Numbered from the stretch's first letter, positions 1 to 7,682 are shown. The stretch: 13,501 bases of DNA from Planctomycetota bacterium (GCA_021852245.1 JAJZNY010000462.1:1-13501); one strand, 5' to 3'. A program made the numbers and translations. The notes: generated by a model not told the origin, from the letters alone.

Positions 1-127
1 CGTATCAAACCATTTGGTCATCTCCATGGCGGGCAGATCACGGCGGCCGCCACCGCCGACACGCCCGCGGGCCATCGCAAAGTAATCCGGAAGCGTTACC
101 GGCCCCGTGATGCCGAATCGCTCGGGG
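1..127. repeat. 127-bp exact direct repeat, copy 1 (contig end)
   Basis: This stretch is identical to 299-425, with a constant offset of 298 bases. The two copies diverge immediately afterwards (position 128 against 426). Copy 2 is in frame inside metE. Copy 1 lies beyond the point where metE stops making sense, in a shifted reading frame because 298 is not a multiple of three. A perfect repeat of exactly 127 bases at the first base of the sequence matches a common maximum k-mer length of short-read assemblers, so a looped assembly-graph end is more likely than a real tandem duplication. Confidence 0.95.
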
Positions 128-661
128 CCCGCCGCTCTCGGCATCCCGGCCGAGCATCAGCAGTGAAAACGGCCCGAGAATCACCGGCCGCGTGTGAATG
201 CCCAGCGCTGCCGCCTCGAGAAATTCACGCACTGGTTTGTCATCGAGTAATTGAAACGGCCGACCGGAACTGAACTCCGGCACGATGTAGTGATAATTCG
301 TATCAAACCATTTGGTCATCTCCATGGCGGGCAGATCACGGCGGCCGCCACCGCCGACACGCCCGCGGGCCATCGCAAAGTAATCCGGAAGCGTTACCGG
401 CCCCGTGATGCCGAATCGCTCGGGGATGGCACCGACCATCACGGCCGCATCCAGCACATGGTCGTAGAGGGAAAAATCATTGCTCGGAATATGATCGATT
501 CCCGCAGCCTTCTGCAGCAGCCAGTTGTCGTGACGGATCGCCGCAGCCGCCGCCTGCAGCTCGGCCCCGTTCACCTCGCCCCACCAATATCGCTCAAGAC
601 ACTTTTTCAATTCCCGGCCGGGGCCGATCCGTGGAAAACCGAGGTTGGAAGCTATAACCAT
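38..661 (-). CDS. metE: Cobalamin-independent methionine synthase MetE, N-terminal fragment (interrupted)
   Basis: MetE transfers the methyl group of 5-methyltetrahydropteroyl-triglutamate to homocysteine without B12, in the last step of methionine synthesis in the cytoplasm. The N-terminus follows the family closely: NLGFPRIG, the RELKK segment, QKAAGID, YDHVL, and [17 protein letters not shown] near residues 112-128. Only 661-128 (178 codons) is MetE-like; the family is usually about 750 residues. From base 127 down, the frame reads into the second copy of a 127-bp repeat, gives nonsense and stops at 38. I chose ATG at 661 because a GGAG lies 11 nt upstream; a TTG three codons earlier would sit only 2 nt from that GGAG. 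It starts 40 nt after nrdB and is probably co-transcribed with it. The zinc-binding C-terminal half is not in the window. Confidence 0.93.
   Translation of the reverse strand: MVIASNLGFPRIGPGRELKKCLERYWWGEVNGAELQAAAAAIRHDNWLLQKAAGIDHIPSNDFSLYDHVLDAAVMVGAIPERFGITGPVTLPDYFAMARGRVGGGGRRDLPAMEMTKWFDTNYHYIVPEFSSGRPFQLLDDKPVREFLEAAALGIHTRPVILGPFSLLMLGRDAESGGPRAIRHHGAGNASGLLCDGPRACRRWRPP
299..425. repeat. 127-bp exact direct repeat, copy 2 (in-frame copy within metE)
   Basis: This is the partner of 1-127. It sits inside the reliable part of metE and encodes a normal MetE segment on the minus strand, ending near the [10 protein letters not shown] motif, so it is the genuine copy. Confidence 0.95.
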
Positions 662-701
662 AATTCTCAATACTCCAAATCAACCATGACTGACGCCAGG
701 A

Positions 702-1757
702 TCACCAGACCAGCAGGCCGCCGGACTGGTATTCGGTCACGCGCGTTTCAAAAAAGTTCTTCTCCTTCCCCAGATCAATCGTTTCGCTCATCCATTTGAA
801 CGGGTTGGAGGATCCGAAATGCAGCGGCAGGCCGATCCGCTCCAGGCGCCGATCCGCAATGTACTGCACATATTCTCGAAACAGACCCTTGTTGAGGCCC
901 AAAATGCCATCGGGCAGGCAGCTTTCCGCATATTGAACTTCATACTCAACCGCATCGAGGATCATCTGGACAATCTCAGCCTGCAGGTCGGCTCTCCACA
1001 CGTCCGGGTTTTCCTCTTTTATGGCGTTGATCAGATCGATGCCGAAGTTCAGATGGATGCTTTCATCACGCAGAATATACTGAAACTGCTCGCCGATGCC
1101 GGTCATCAGATTGCGGCGGTGAAGCGAGAGAATCATCACAAACCCGCTATAGAAGAAGATGCCCTCCATGATGACATAAAAGCCGACGAGATTTTTGATG
1201 AACTCGCCGATTCCCTCGGGCGTTGCCGTCGTGAAATCAGGTTCCAGCACGCGGCGTGTGAGGCGCATCACAAATTCGTCCTTGCCGGCGATGGAATCCA
1301 CTTCGTGATACATATTAAATACTTCGCGACCGTCGAGCGACAGCGATTCGCATATGTAATGAAACGTATGGGTGTGCACCGCCTCCTCATACGCCTGGCG
1401 CAGCAGATACTGGCGGGCTTCCGGATTCGTGATGTGCCGGAAGATGGCCAGCACGATATTATTTCCCACGAGACTCTCGCCGGTGGAAAAGAACCCGAGG
1501 TTACGTTTGATGACCAGCCGCTCCGCATCCGAAAGGGTATCGGACTTCCACAGTTCGATGTCCTTCTGCATGGATACCTCGCTGGGGAGCCAGTTGTTGG
1601 CGCAACCGTTGATGTAATGCTCCCATGCCCACTGATATTTGAGCGGCCAGAGCTGATTGACATCCACGGCGGTGCAATTAAGCAGCCGTTTGTTGCCGGC
1701 GTCTATTTTCTTGGACAGATCGTGGGGCGCGGATAGGGTTCCTGTGCAGCAACTCAT
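702..1757 (-). CDS. nrdB: Ribonucleotide reductase small subunit, class Ic (Phe replaces radical Tyr)
   Basis: This is the R2 subunit, which builds the metal cofactor that starts radical chemistry in NrdA and so supports dNTP synthesis in the cytoplasm. It is 351 residues. All six metal ligands can be placed: E94 (TGES), E125 and H128 (EAVH), E198 (MEGI), E232 and H235 (DESIH). The residue four after H128 is F132, where E. coli has radical Tyr122, and the first ligand is Glu rather than Asp. Both features mark the Chlamydia trachomatis-type class Ic enzyme, which uses a Mn(IV)/Fe(III) centre in place of a tyrosyl radical. The C-terminal tail keeps Y343, the likely radical-transfer tyrosine, and ends in W351. 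AAGGAG lies 8 nt before ATG 1757 and is part of a small hairpin (1768-1780). The gene begins 50 nt after nrdA. The assignment to R2 is near certain; the Mn/Fe cofactor is inferred from family knowledge. Confidence 0.96.
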   Translation of the reverse strand: MSCCTGTLSAPHDLSKKIDAGNKRLLNCTAVDVNQLWPLKYQWAWEHYINGCANNWLPSEVSMQKDIELWKSDTLSDAERLVIKRNLGFFSTGESLVGNNIVLAIFRHITNPEARQYLLRQAYEEAVHTHTFHYICESLSLDGREVFNMYHEVDSIAGKDEFVMRLTRRVLEPDFTTATPEGIGEFIKNLVGFYVIMEGIFFYSGFVMILSLHRRNLMTGIGEQFQYILRDESIHLNFGIDLINAIKEENPDVWRADLQAEIVQMILDAVEYEVQYAESCLPDGILGLNKGLFREYVQYIADRRLERIGLPLHFGSSNPFKWMSETIDLGKEKNFFETRVTEYQSGGLLVW

Positions 1758-1762
1758 GAGGG

Positions 1763-1780
1763 GTTCTCCTTAACGTAAGG
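1763..1780 (-). promoter_or_regulatory. nrdB ribosome binding site within a small hairpin
   Basis: On the minus strand AAGGAG precedes the nrdB start by 8 nt. The inverted repeat CCTTA-N3-TAAGG (1768-1780) covers most of that Shine-Dalgarno sequence, so the mRNA could fold it into a short hairpin with a 3-nt loop. It may tune the NrdB:NrdA ratio. The stem is only 5 bp, so the effect is speculative; the RBS itself is clear. Confidence 0.5.
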
Positions 1781-1807
1781 TAATACATGTTCAATATATG
1801 CGCCGGA

Positions 1808-4651
1808 CTACTGGCACGCTTCGCAGTCTGGATTATCCACCCGGCAGGCGGGGGTTGCGGTTGCCGCGGCAAGCGCCGGCTCGGAGGGTGTGGTACTGCG
1901 GCCGATGGCCACCTCCGCCGACGCCGAGCGGCTTTTCATCCACCGCGGCTGAATGCCATGCCGATTGATATCCAGACTCGATTTTTCAATCTGGGTCGCC
2001 GCCTGCCCGCGTAAATAATATGTCGTTTTGAGCCCCTTGCGCCACGCCAGAACATACATGTCGTGGAGCGTCGCACCGGAGGGTCGATCAATATAGAGAT
2101 TCAATGATTGCCCCATGTCAATCCATTTCTGGCGGCGACTGGCGGCTTCAATGATCCACCGGGGTTCGATCTCAAACGCGGTCCGATACAGATTCCGAAT
2201 GTGGGTCGGAATGCGTTCAATCGAGGCAATCGAACCGTCGTGATATTTGATTTCATCCAGCATGCCAGTATCCCACAGGCCCAGCGCCTTGAGATCTTCA
2301 ATGAGATATTCATTGACGATGGTGAATTCGCCCGAGAGATTAGATTTGGTAAAAAGATTCCGATACTGCGGCTCAATCGACTGGGTGCAGCCGGCGATAT
2401 TGGAAATGGTGGCCGTCGGGGCAATGGCGAGAATCTGGCAGTTGCGCATTCCGTTTCGCCGCACCACCTCGCGAACCTGCTCCCACGGCATGGTGGTGGA
2501 GCGGTCCATATCAAGATCGCCACCGCGCGCCGCCGCAAGCAGGTCGATCGTGTCGATCGGCAGCAGGCCTCGATCCCATTTCGATCCCCGATAACTGGCG
2601 TAAACTCCCCGCTCCTTCGCCAGTTCGGTCGAGGCAAGAATTGCAAAGAAGCTGATCGCCTCCATACTGCGGTCCGCCAGATCCACGGCCTGCGGATCGG
2701 CGTAGCTGATCCGAAGTTTGAAGAGCATATCCTGAAAACCCATGATCCCCAGCCCCACCGGCCGATGCTGCAGATTGGACCGTCGCGCTTCCGGCGTCGG
2801 GTAGAAATTGATGTCGATCACGTTATCCAGCATCCGCATGGCCGTGCGGACGGTGGATTCCAATTGCTGCAGATCCAGCCCATCACGGCCGAGATGCTCG
2901 GCAAGATTGATCGACCCGAGATTGCAGACGGCGGTTTCCTCCGGGCTGGTGTTGAGAAGGATTTCGGTGCACAGATTGGAACCATGCACACGACCGACAT
3001 GATCCTGCGCCGAACGGATATTCGACGGGTCCTTGAAGGTAATCCACGGATGGCCCGTTTCGAAAAGATGAGAAAGCAGATGCCGCCATAATTTCACGGC
3101 GGGGACGGTTTTGTGCTGGCGAAGCAATCCGCGGGCGGCGAGGTTCTCGTAGTGGGCGTAACGGGCTTCAAATTCGGTACCGTAGAGGCCATGCAGATCG
3201 GGCGCTTCGTCCGGGCTCAGAAGCGTCCAGTCGCCGTTGCTCTCGACGCGTTTCATGAACAGATCGGGAATCCATGCGGCGGTATGCATGTCGTGAGTGC
3301 GGCGGCGCTCGTCGCCGGTGTTCTTGCGCAGTTCGATGAAATCCTCAATCTCAAGATGCCAGATTTCCAGATACGCACACACCGCCCCCTTGCGCTTCCC
3401 ACCCTGATTCACCGCCAGGGCGGTGTCGTTGACGATCTTCAGAAATGGAATCACCCCCTGACTTCGACCATTGGTGCCGCGGATAAAGGCGTTGGCGGCA
3501 CGTATGTTGGTCCAGTCGTTGCCCAAGCCACCGGCCCATTTGCTCAGCGCCGCATTGTCGCCAATGACTTTGAAAATATGGGCCAGATCGTCGCGAACGG
3601 TTGACAGATAACACGAACTCAATTGCGGATGCACCGTCCCGCTGTTAAAGAGCGTCGGCGTGGCCGACACAAAGCGGTAGGTGGAAAGCACCTCATAAAA
3701 TTCCATGGCTCGCTGATTGCAGCCGTCACCCTCGTGCAGGGCCAGCCCCATCGCCACGCGCATCCACAGGTATTGCGGAAGTTCCAGTAATTGCCGATCA
3801 TTGCGGATCAGATAGCGATCCGCCAGCGTTTGGAGGCCCAGGTAGGTAAATGTTTCGTCCCGATCCGGACGGATGGCCCGCGCCAGCAATTCCAAGTCGA
3901 ACTGCGCCAATCGCGGATCAAGCAGGCCCGCATCAATTCCGGCCTGCACATACGGAGCCAATCCGCGCTCGATCATCACCGCCTCGACGCCGATGTCTTC
4001 CGGAATTCCAAGCACCTCGCGATAAAGCGTTTTAAGCAGCAGGCGCGTGGCCACCCGGCCATACTCCGGCTCGCTTTCAATGCGCGTCCGTGCCGAGAGG
4101 ATCGCCGCCAGAGTAACCTGCGATTCCGTGGCCCCGTCAAAAAGCGACGCAACCGTATCGGCGATGAGTTCCTCCGGACTGCAATGCGTCAATCCGGCGC
4201 CGGCGGCGTAAATCGTCCGTTTGAGCGCGTGGATATCCAGTGGTCGGCGGTTGCCGCCAGCATCCAGCACCGAGAGACGCTGCCCCGGTCCGCGCGATTG
4301 AGTTCCGTCGCCCGTCAGTGTGCGCACCCGGGCCCGCTCCTGGCGATAGAGAATGTAGCGACGCGCCACGTTGTAGCAGCCGGCCTGCATCAATGATATT
4401 TCAACAATATCCTGAATATGCTCGACATGAAGCGCCTCGCCGGAAGCGCCGGCTTTGCGAACGGCGTCGATTGCCCGGTCGGCCGATTCCTGCACCAGCT
4501 TTTCCATCTCCGCGGACGGCGCCTGACCGTCCTGCCGGCCCAATTCAGAATTGAACGCGGCGCGAATCGCCTGCACGATCCGCTGTGCGTCAAATTTCAC
4601 CACCCGACCGTCGCGTTTCCGCACCGACATCCGGCTCATTGCATCCACCAT
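1808..4651 (-). CDS. nrdA: Ribonucleoside-diphosphate reductase large subunit with two ATP-cones
   Basis: This is the catalytic subunit, which reduces ribonucleoside diphosphates to deoxyribonucleotides together with NrdB. From ATG 4651 it has 947 residues. Two tandem ATP-cone domains come first (about 9-108, starting VRKRDGRVVKF; about 125-214, starting RLSVLDAGGNRRPLD), which normally sense ATP/dATP to set overall activity. The catalytic residues follow: C347 (SSCYL), N559/C561/E563 (NLCTE) and C576 (AVCNLGS). Radical-transfer tyrosines Y878-Y879 lie in TTYYLR. The tail ends DCEACQ with C943-x-x-C946, the pair that relays electrons from thioredoxin or glutaredoxin. An ATG at 4717 is open, but it lacks a Shine-Dalgarno. 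ATG 4651 has AGGGGG about 6 nt upstream and begins just before the first cone, so I prefer it. It is the first gene of the riboswitch-controlled operon. Two cones are more than the single one of E. coli; multiple cones occur in other NrdA, including Chlamydia. Confidence 0.97.
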   Translation of the reverse strand: MVDAMSRMSVRKRDGRVVKFDAQRIVQAIRAAFNSELGRQDGQAPSAEMEKLVQESADRAIDAVRKAGASGEALHVEHIQDIVEISLMQAGCYNVARRYILYRQERARVRTLTGDGTQSRGPGQRLSVLDAGGNRRPLDIHALKRTIYAAGAGLTHCSPEELIADTVASLFDGATESQVTLAAILSARTRIESEPEYGRVATRLLLKTLYREVLGIPEDIGVEAVMIERGLAPYVQAGIDAGLLDPRLAQFDLELLARAIRPDRDETFTYLGLQTLADRYLIRNDRQLLELPQYLWMRVAMGLALHEGDGCNQRAMEFYEVLSTYRFVSATPTLFNSGTVHPQLSSCYLSTVRDDLAHIFKVIGDNAALSKWAGGLGNDWTNIRAANAFIRGTNGRSQGVIPFLKIVNDTALAVNQGGKRKGAVCAYLEIWHLEIEDFIELRKNTGDERRRTHDMHTAAWIPDLFMKRVESNGDWTLLSPDEAPDLHGLYGTEFEARYAHYENLAARGLLRQHKTVPAVKLWRHLLSHLFETGHPWITFKDPSNIRSAQDHVGRVHGSNLCTEILLNTSPEETAVCNLGSINLAEHLGRDGLDLQQLESTVRTAMRMLDNVIDINFYPTPEARRSNLQHRPVGLGIMGFQDMLFKLRISYADPQAVDLADRSMEAISFFAILASTELAKERGVYASYRGSKWDRGLLPIDTIDLLAAARGGDLDMDRSTTMPWEQVREVVRRNGMRNCQILAIAPTATISNIAGCTQSIEPQYRNLFTKSNLSGEFTIVNEYLIEDLKALGLWDTGMLDEIKYHDGSIASIERIPTHIRNLYRTAFEIEPRWIIEAASRRQKWIDMGQSLNLYIDRPSGATLHDMYVLAWRKGLKTTYYLRGQAATQIEKSSLDINRHGIQPRWMKSRSASAEVAIGRSTTPSEPALAAATATPACRVDNPDCEACQ

Positions 4652-4940
4652 CGCGAACCCCCTTTCAAACCGCCACCCATCGGCCGCCGAGGTCGATGGA
4701 ACAGGCGTTGATTTCATGCTTCGGGGAGATGGCAGACGAGCGCACGGACATGCAGATCAGCTGCGCGGGCAAAAACAACCCGCGCCGATTGCATATGCAG
4801 ACATCGACCATCGCTCCCGCGAGCGAAGCAGACCTGCGGATGGGTTTGGCGCTGAAAATGCCCGAGGGAAAAGCCCAGCACAAAAAGTTGGGCACAAAAC
4901 TCAGGCAATTTAGTCCGAAACCTTCCCGCGAGGTTCTGGT
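4652..4940 (-). other. 5' leader between riboswitch terminator and nrdA
   Basis: These roughly 290 bases of nrdA-operon leader hold no convincing gene. Short open frames overlap here on both strands, but none has a good RBS plus a recognisable protein. On the minus strand a second terminator-like element occurs at 4869-4893: a GCCCA/TGGGC stem of 5 bp with an 11-nt loop, then TTTT. It is weaker than the one at 4941-4965. The nrdA Shine-Dalgarno (GGGGG) is at the 3' end of the leader. Confidence 0.5.
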
Positions 4941-4965
4941 AAAAAGCCGCCCCGATCAGGGACGG
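4941..4965 (-). terminator. Intrinsic terminator of the cobalamin riboswitch (attenuator)
   Basis: On the minus strand CCGTCCC pairs with GGGGCGG across a 5-nt loop (7 bp including one G-U), followed by C and then five T. It starts directly after the conserved 3' end of the cobalamin aptamer (ACCTGCCGGC). That spacing is typical of riboswitches that act by transcription termination. Ligand binding should favour this hairpin and stop transcription before nrdA; the competing antiterminator was not resolved by eye. Confidence 0.7.
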
Positions 4966-5160
4966 TCGCCGGCAGGTCTTCGGACTCACAGGCTGAAGGG
5001 CGCTGGTAAGAGCAACCCATTTTCCTACTTGCCGTCACTTCCCGTTCCATGGGGTGGAACAGTGTCGGGGCTAAAGGGCCACCGGACGGCGTTCGTTCCT
5101 GTTTACCGCTGCGGGGCAGTTCCGGATTCGCACCGGATTCCCTCTTACGTTACCACACAA
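4966..5160 (-). ncRNA. Cobalamin (B12) riboswitch
   Basis: Read on the minus strand, the region carries the ordered signature of the cobalamin riboswitch family (Rfam Cobalamin). GGGAATCCGGTGCGAATCCGG comes first, apart from its first base. Then come AACTGCCCCGCAGCGGTA, a CACTG...CGGGAAG segment around 5033-5072 corresponding to the B12-box region, and the 3' closing AGCCTG...CCGAAGACCTGCCGGC. The aptamer lies about 30 nt after the predicted transcription start and is followed at once by an intrinsic terminator. It controls nrdA-nrdB-metE. B12 riboswitches are known upstream of B12-independent isozymes (metE, nrdAB) in bacteria that also hold the B12-dependent versions, so repression by cobalamin is expected. 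Exact ends are approximate. Confidence 0.95.
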
Positions 5161-5194
5161 CACTAAATGTTGATGGCAAACCAGCTATAGGCAC

Positions 5195-5222
5195 ATGATA
5201 TAGCGGTATCGATTCTTGTCAA
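5195..5222 (-). promoter_or_regulatory. Sigma70-like promoter for the nrdA-nrdB-metE operon
   Basis: On the minus strand there is a consensus -35 TTGACA (5222-5217), a 16-nt spacer and a -10 TATCAT (5200-5195; five of six match TATAAT). The predicted start is near 5188, which puts the whole cobalamin aptamer in the leader. An inverted repeat CAACA-N5-TGTTG (5158-5172) lies just inside the transcript; it could be a leader hairpin. No clear NrdR box was found. Confidence 0.7.
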
Positions 5223-5287
5223 CTCTCAGCGAATCCGCCCATCCCCACGGGATTCGGGGTGGAAACTTTTGGCCCTGATTGCACGGG

Positions 5288-5313
5288 AATGCGGTTTTTA
5301 CCACCGAAGTGCG
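5288..5313 (+). repeat. 26-bp imperfect direct repeat, copy A, upstream of the DUF3987 gene
   Basis: Matches 7531-7555 at about 23 positions with two substitutions and one single-base gap; the shared core is GGTTTTT and CCGAAGTGCG. The two copies bracket the DnaB-N/DUF3987 gene. Overlapping the right edge, GAAACTTTTG at 5312-5323 repeats a similar block at 5261-5272 (GGAAACTTTTGG), reminiscent of short iterons. The function is unknown. Confidence 0.6.
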
Positions 5314-5490
5314 AAACTTTTGCTCATTTGTAGGCATAGCAGACTACTACAGCCTAAAGCCGTGGGGGCGGTGTATGGCCAGAGCGGGAACAGCCGGGGA
5401 TCGCGTCCCGGTGGGTAAACCGCCCGGATTTGAGGAAACGTGCAGCAGGCCTCATACCCGACCCCGCGGCCAGAGAATCGAGGTAAGAAC

Positions 5491-7311
5491 ATGATTTTGT
5501 CATCCCATCCGCGTGGTATCGCCAGGCAGCCGGAAGTCCGAGACGTCGCACTCCCCTTGCCGCACGATGAGGCTGGCGAGCGTAATGTGATCGCATCGAT
5601 CCTGATTGACCCGGAATGCTTCAGCGATGTGGCTGAGATTCTGCCCACGCCCGGCGCTTTTTTCGGGCTCCTGCCCCAGGCCGTCTACGGCGCGATGCTG
5701 GCACTTCAAAGTGCTGGCGACCCGATAGACATTTACACGGTCTCGGCCCGGCTCCGCGAGAGCGGATATCCCCGCCTCGATGACGCCCATGCCTACCTTA
5801 CCGAAGCCCTCAACTCCCTTCCATCCGCCGCCAACGCCATCACCTACGCTAAAACCGTCGCTGAACTCTGCGAGCGGCGCCGGCTTTCCATCGCACTCCG
5901 CAATGCACTTATCGGATTGCAATCCGGCGCAACACGGGAAAGCGTACTGGCGACCTTGGATGCGGAATCACAGGTGTCGGAGCGGGCTGTTAAAGAGGAA
6001 AAGCGACGGCCGGTGATGCATTCCGCAGCCTACTACGGCGTGGCGGGTGAATGGGTGCGATTGGTCGATCCCCACACCGAGGCCGATCCCGCTGCGACGC
6101 TGCTGCAGTTTCTCATTGCGTTTGGCAATGCGGCCGGGCGCAGAGCCCATTTTCATATCGGGGCCACCAAGCATTATCTGAATTTATTTGGGTGTCTGAT
6201 CGGGGCGACCAACGCGGGCCGAAAGGGCACATCGCTGGAAGGGGCCCTGCTGCCCATCCGATTGATCGATGAGGCGTGGGCGGATCGTTGCCAGGCGACC
6301 GGTTTATCCAGCGGCGAGGGGTTGATTGATACGGTTCGTGATCCGCAGATTCAGGCCGATCAGATGATCGATGCGGGGGTGCAGGACAAGCGGCTGCTGG
6401 TGATCGAAACCGAACTGGCCGCCCCGATGCAGCGGATGGGCCGCGACGGCAACACCCTCTCGACCATCGTCCGGCAGGCGTGGGACGGCGGGCGGCTGCA
6501 GACGATGACCAGGGGAAACCCGATGCGGGCCACGGATGCCCATATCAGCATCATCGCCCACATCACACCGGAAGAGCTCCGCCGACTGTTAACTGCCAAC
6601 GAGCAGACGAATGGATTTGCGAACCGCTTTCTGTGGTGCTTTGTGCATCGCAGCAAATACCTTCCCTTTGGCGGCCGGATCGATGAGACCCTGCTTGGGC
6701 CGATCCATGCTCACTTGATGGATGCCCTTGAATTTGCCGCCCAACCGCGGGAAATCGTCATGAGCCGGGATGCCGCTGCGGCGTGGGAGGGATATTACCG
6801 GCAGTTGACGGCCGATCTGCCCGGCGTGGTGGGAGCCATGACCGCACGTGGTGCGCCGATGGTGCGGCGGCTGGCGTGCATTTATTCATGCCTGGATTTT
6901 TCGGAGAAAGTGGAGTTGGTGCATCTTGAGGCGGCGATGGCGATCTGGAATCATTGTCGGGAATCGGTGGAATATGTCTTTGGCAATGGGGATGGCGGCG
7001 ACTTGGCGAGATTGATCGACTGGATTGATAACCGCGGCGGAAGCGTGACGGTTCGTGAGGTGGCGAGGACGGCTCCAAGGCGATACCGCCGCAACGCCGA
7101 GGAGTGGTTGGAAAAATTGATCGCCGCCGGCGAAGGGAATTGGAATATACCAGATTGTCCGGGGCCCGGACGACCAAGGAACTTATTCAGGCTTGCGACG
7201 CTGGCGACGGTGACGGAAGTTGAGAATGGCCCTGACGAAAGGAATAACGTCGCCGTCGCCAGTGTCGCCGATGTCGCAACCGCCGCCGATCCTGAGGACG
7301 ACCTGCTCTGA
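5491..7311 (+). CDS. DnaB N-domain / DUF3987-type ATPase fusion, mobile-element replication protein
   Basis: The product has 606 residues. Residues about 22-130 resemble the N-terminal domain of DnaB replicative helicase (GERNVIASIL, ..PIDIYTVSARL, ..YLTEAL). Residues about 180-495 resemble the DUF3987 family: a P-loop-like GATNAGRKGTS (238-248), VIETELA (304-310), GNTLS..RQAWDGGRL (320-336), HISIIAHIT (351-359) and NGFANRF (374-380). Residues 505-555 look like a winged helix (GGSVTVREVA...EEWLEKL), followed by an Ala/Val-rich tail. Such proteins occur in integrated elements and plasmids and are thought to aid their replication, but the biochemical role is not established. ATG 5491 is preceded by GAGG at 7 nt spacing; an open start at 5440 lacks this. 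The last 91 codons are duplicated at 12607-12897. No RecA-like DnaB motor is present, so it is not an ordinary DnaB. Confidence 0.85.
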   Translation: MILSSHPRGIARQPEVRDVALPLPHDEAGERNVIASILIDPECFSDVAEILPTPGAFFGLLPQAVYGAMLALQSAGDPIDIYTVSARLRESGYPRLDDAHAYLTEALNSLPSAANAITYAKTVAELCERRRLSIALRNALIGLQSGATRESVLATLDAESQVSERAVKEEKRRPVMHSAAYYGVAGEWVRLVDPHTEADPAATLLQFLIAFGNAAGRRAHFHIGATKHYLNLFGCLIGATNAGRKGTSLEGALLPIRLIDEAWADRCQATGLSSGEGLIDTVRDPQIQADQMIDAGVQDKRLLVIETELAAPMQRMGRDGNTLSTIVRQAWDGGRLQTMTRGNPMRATDAHISIIAHITPEELRRLLTANEQTNGFANRFLWCFVHRSKYLPFGGRIDETLLGPIHAHLMDALEFAAQPREIVMSRDAAAAWEGYYRQLTADLPGVVGAMTARGAPMVRRLACIYSCLDFSEKVELVHLEAAMAIWNHCRESVEYVFGNGDGGDLARLIDWIDNRGGSVTVREVARTAPRRYRRNAEEWLEKLIAAGEGNWNIPDCPGPGRPRNLFRLATLATVTEVENGPDERNNVAVASVADVATAADPEDDLL

Positions 7312-7324
7312 ACCGCCGGGGCGG
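7034..7324 (+). repeat. 291-bp direct repeat, copy 1 (3' end of the DUF3987 gene)
   Basis: Aligns without gaps to 12607-12897 (constant offset 5573) with nine differences that I could count. Three are scattered (7041, 7047, 7144) and six are clustered in the last codons (7274-7299). It covers codons 516-606, the stop codon and 13 bases beyond. The two copies bracket the helicase-nuclease gene. Confidence 0.95.
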
Positions 7325-7530
7325 CCGGGCCGCCAGAGCAGAGAGGCGCTCGGCGGGAGATCAATAGAGCTCACGTCCATATCTCACGCGGAGGCGCGAA
7401 GTTCGCGCGGAGACGGCACGACAAAGCGTGCTGACGCACGGCCAATGCCTCTGAGCACCCCTGCGTCCTGATACCCCGCGGTCGAAAAGGCCAACACCCT
7501 ATCGCGCAGCACCGCACCTGGCCACGCGAA

Positions 7531-7555
7531 AATGAGGTTTTTGCCCCGAAGTGCG
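7531..7555 (+). repeat. 26-bp imperfect direct repeat, copy B, downstream of the DUF3987 gene
   Basis: Partner of 5288-5313, one base shorter. It lies in the gap after the DUF3987 gene in the same orientation as copy A. Confidence 0.6.
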
Positions 7556-7682
7556 GGGGTTTGGGTGGGCCTCGTGGAATCTGATGTCGGGGTAGGGGCG
7601 CCTCCGCCCGCCGCAACCCAATGCCAGAAAGAAAAAAAATATTGAGCAACGGGAACCCGACAAAAATCACGATGGGGCCGGC

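Noticed and set aside
819..3091. Long plus-strand open frames opposite nrdB and nrdA (819-1736 and 2108-3091)
   Set aside because: They are antisense to strongly conserved RNR genes, have no recognisable domains, and arise from GC-rich codon structure.
4665..4989. Small proteins in the nrdA leader
   Set aside because: The overlapping short frames lack an RBS and cross the terminator or riboswitch sequence; they look like chance.
5158..5200. NrdR box in the nrd promoter region
   Set aside because: The inverted repeat CAACA-N5-TGTTG has the wrong spacing and lacks the NrdR consensus; it also lies inside the transcript.
5491..7311. Ordinary replicative helicase DnaB
   Set aside because: Only the N-terminal domain resembles DnaB; the RecA-like motor with its usual Walker motifs is absent.
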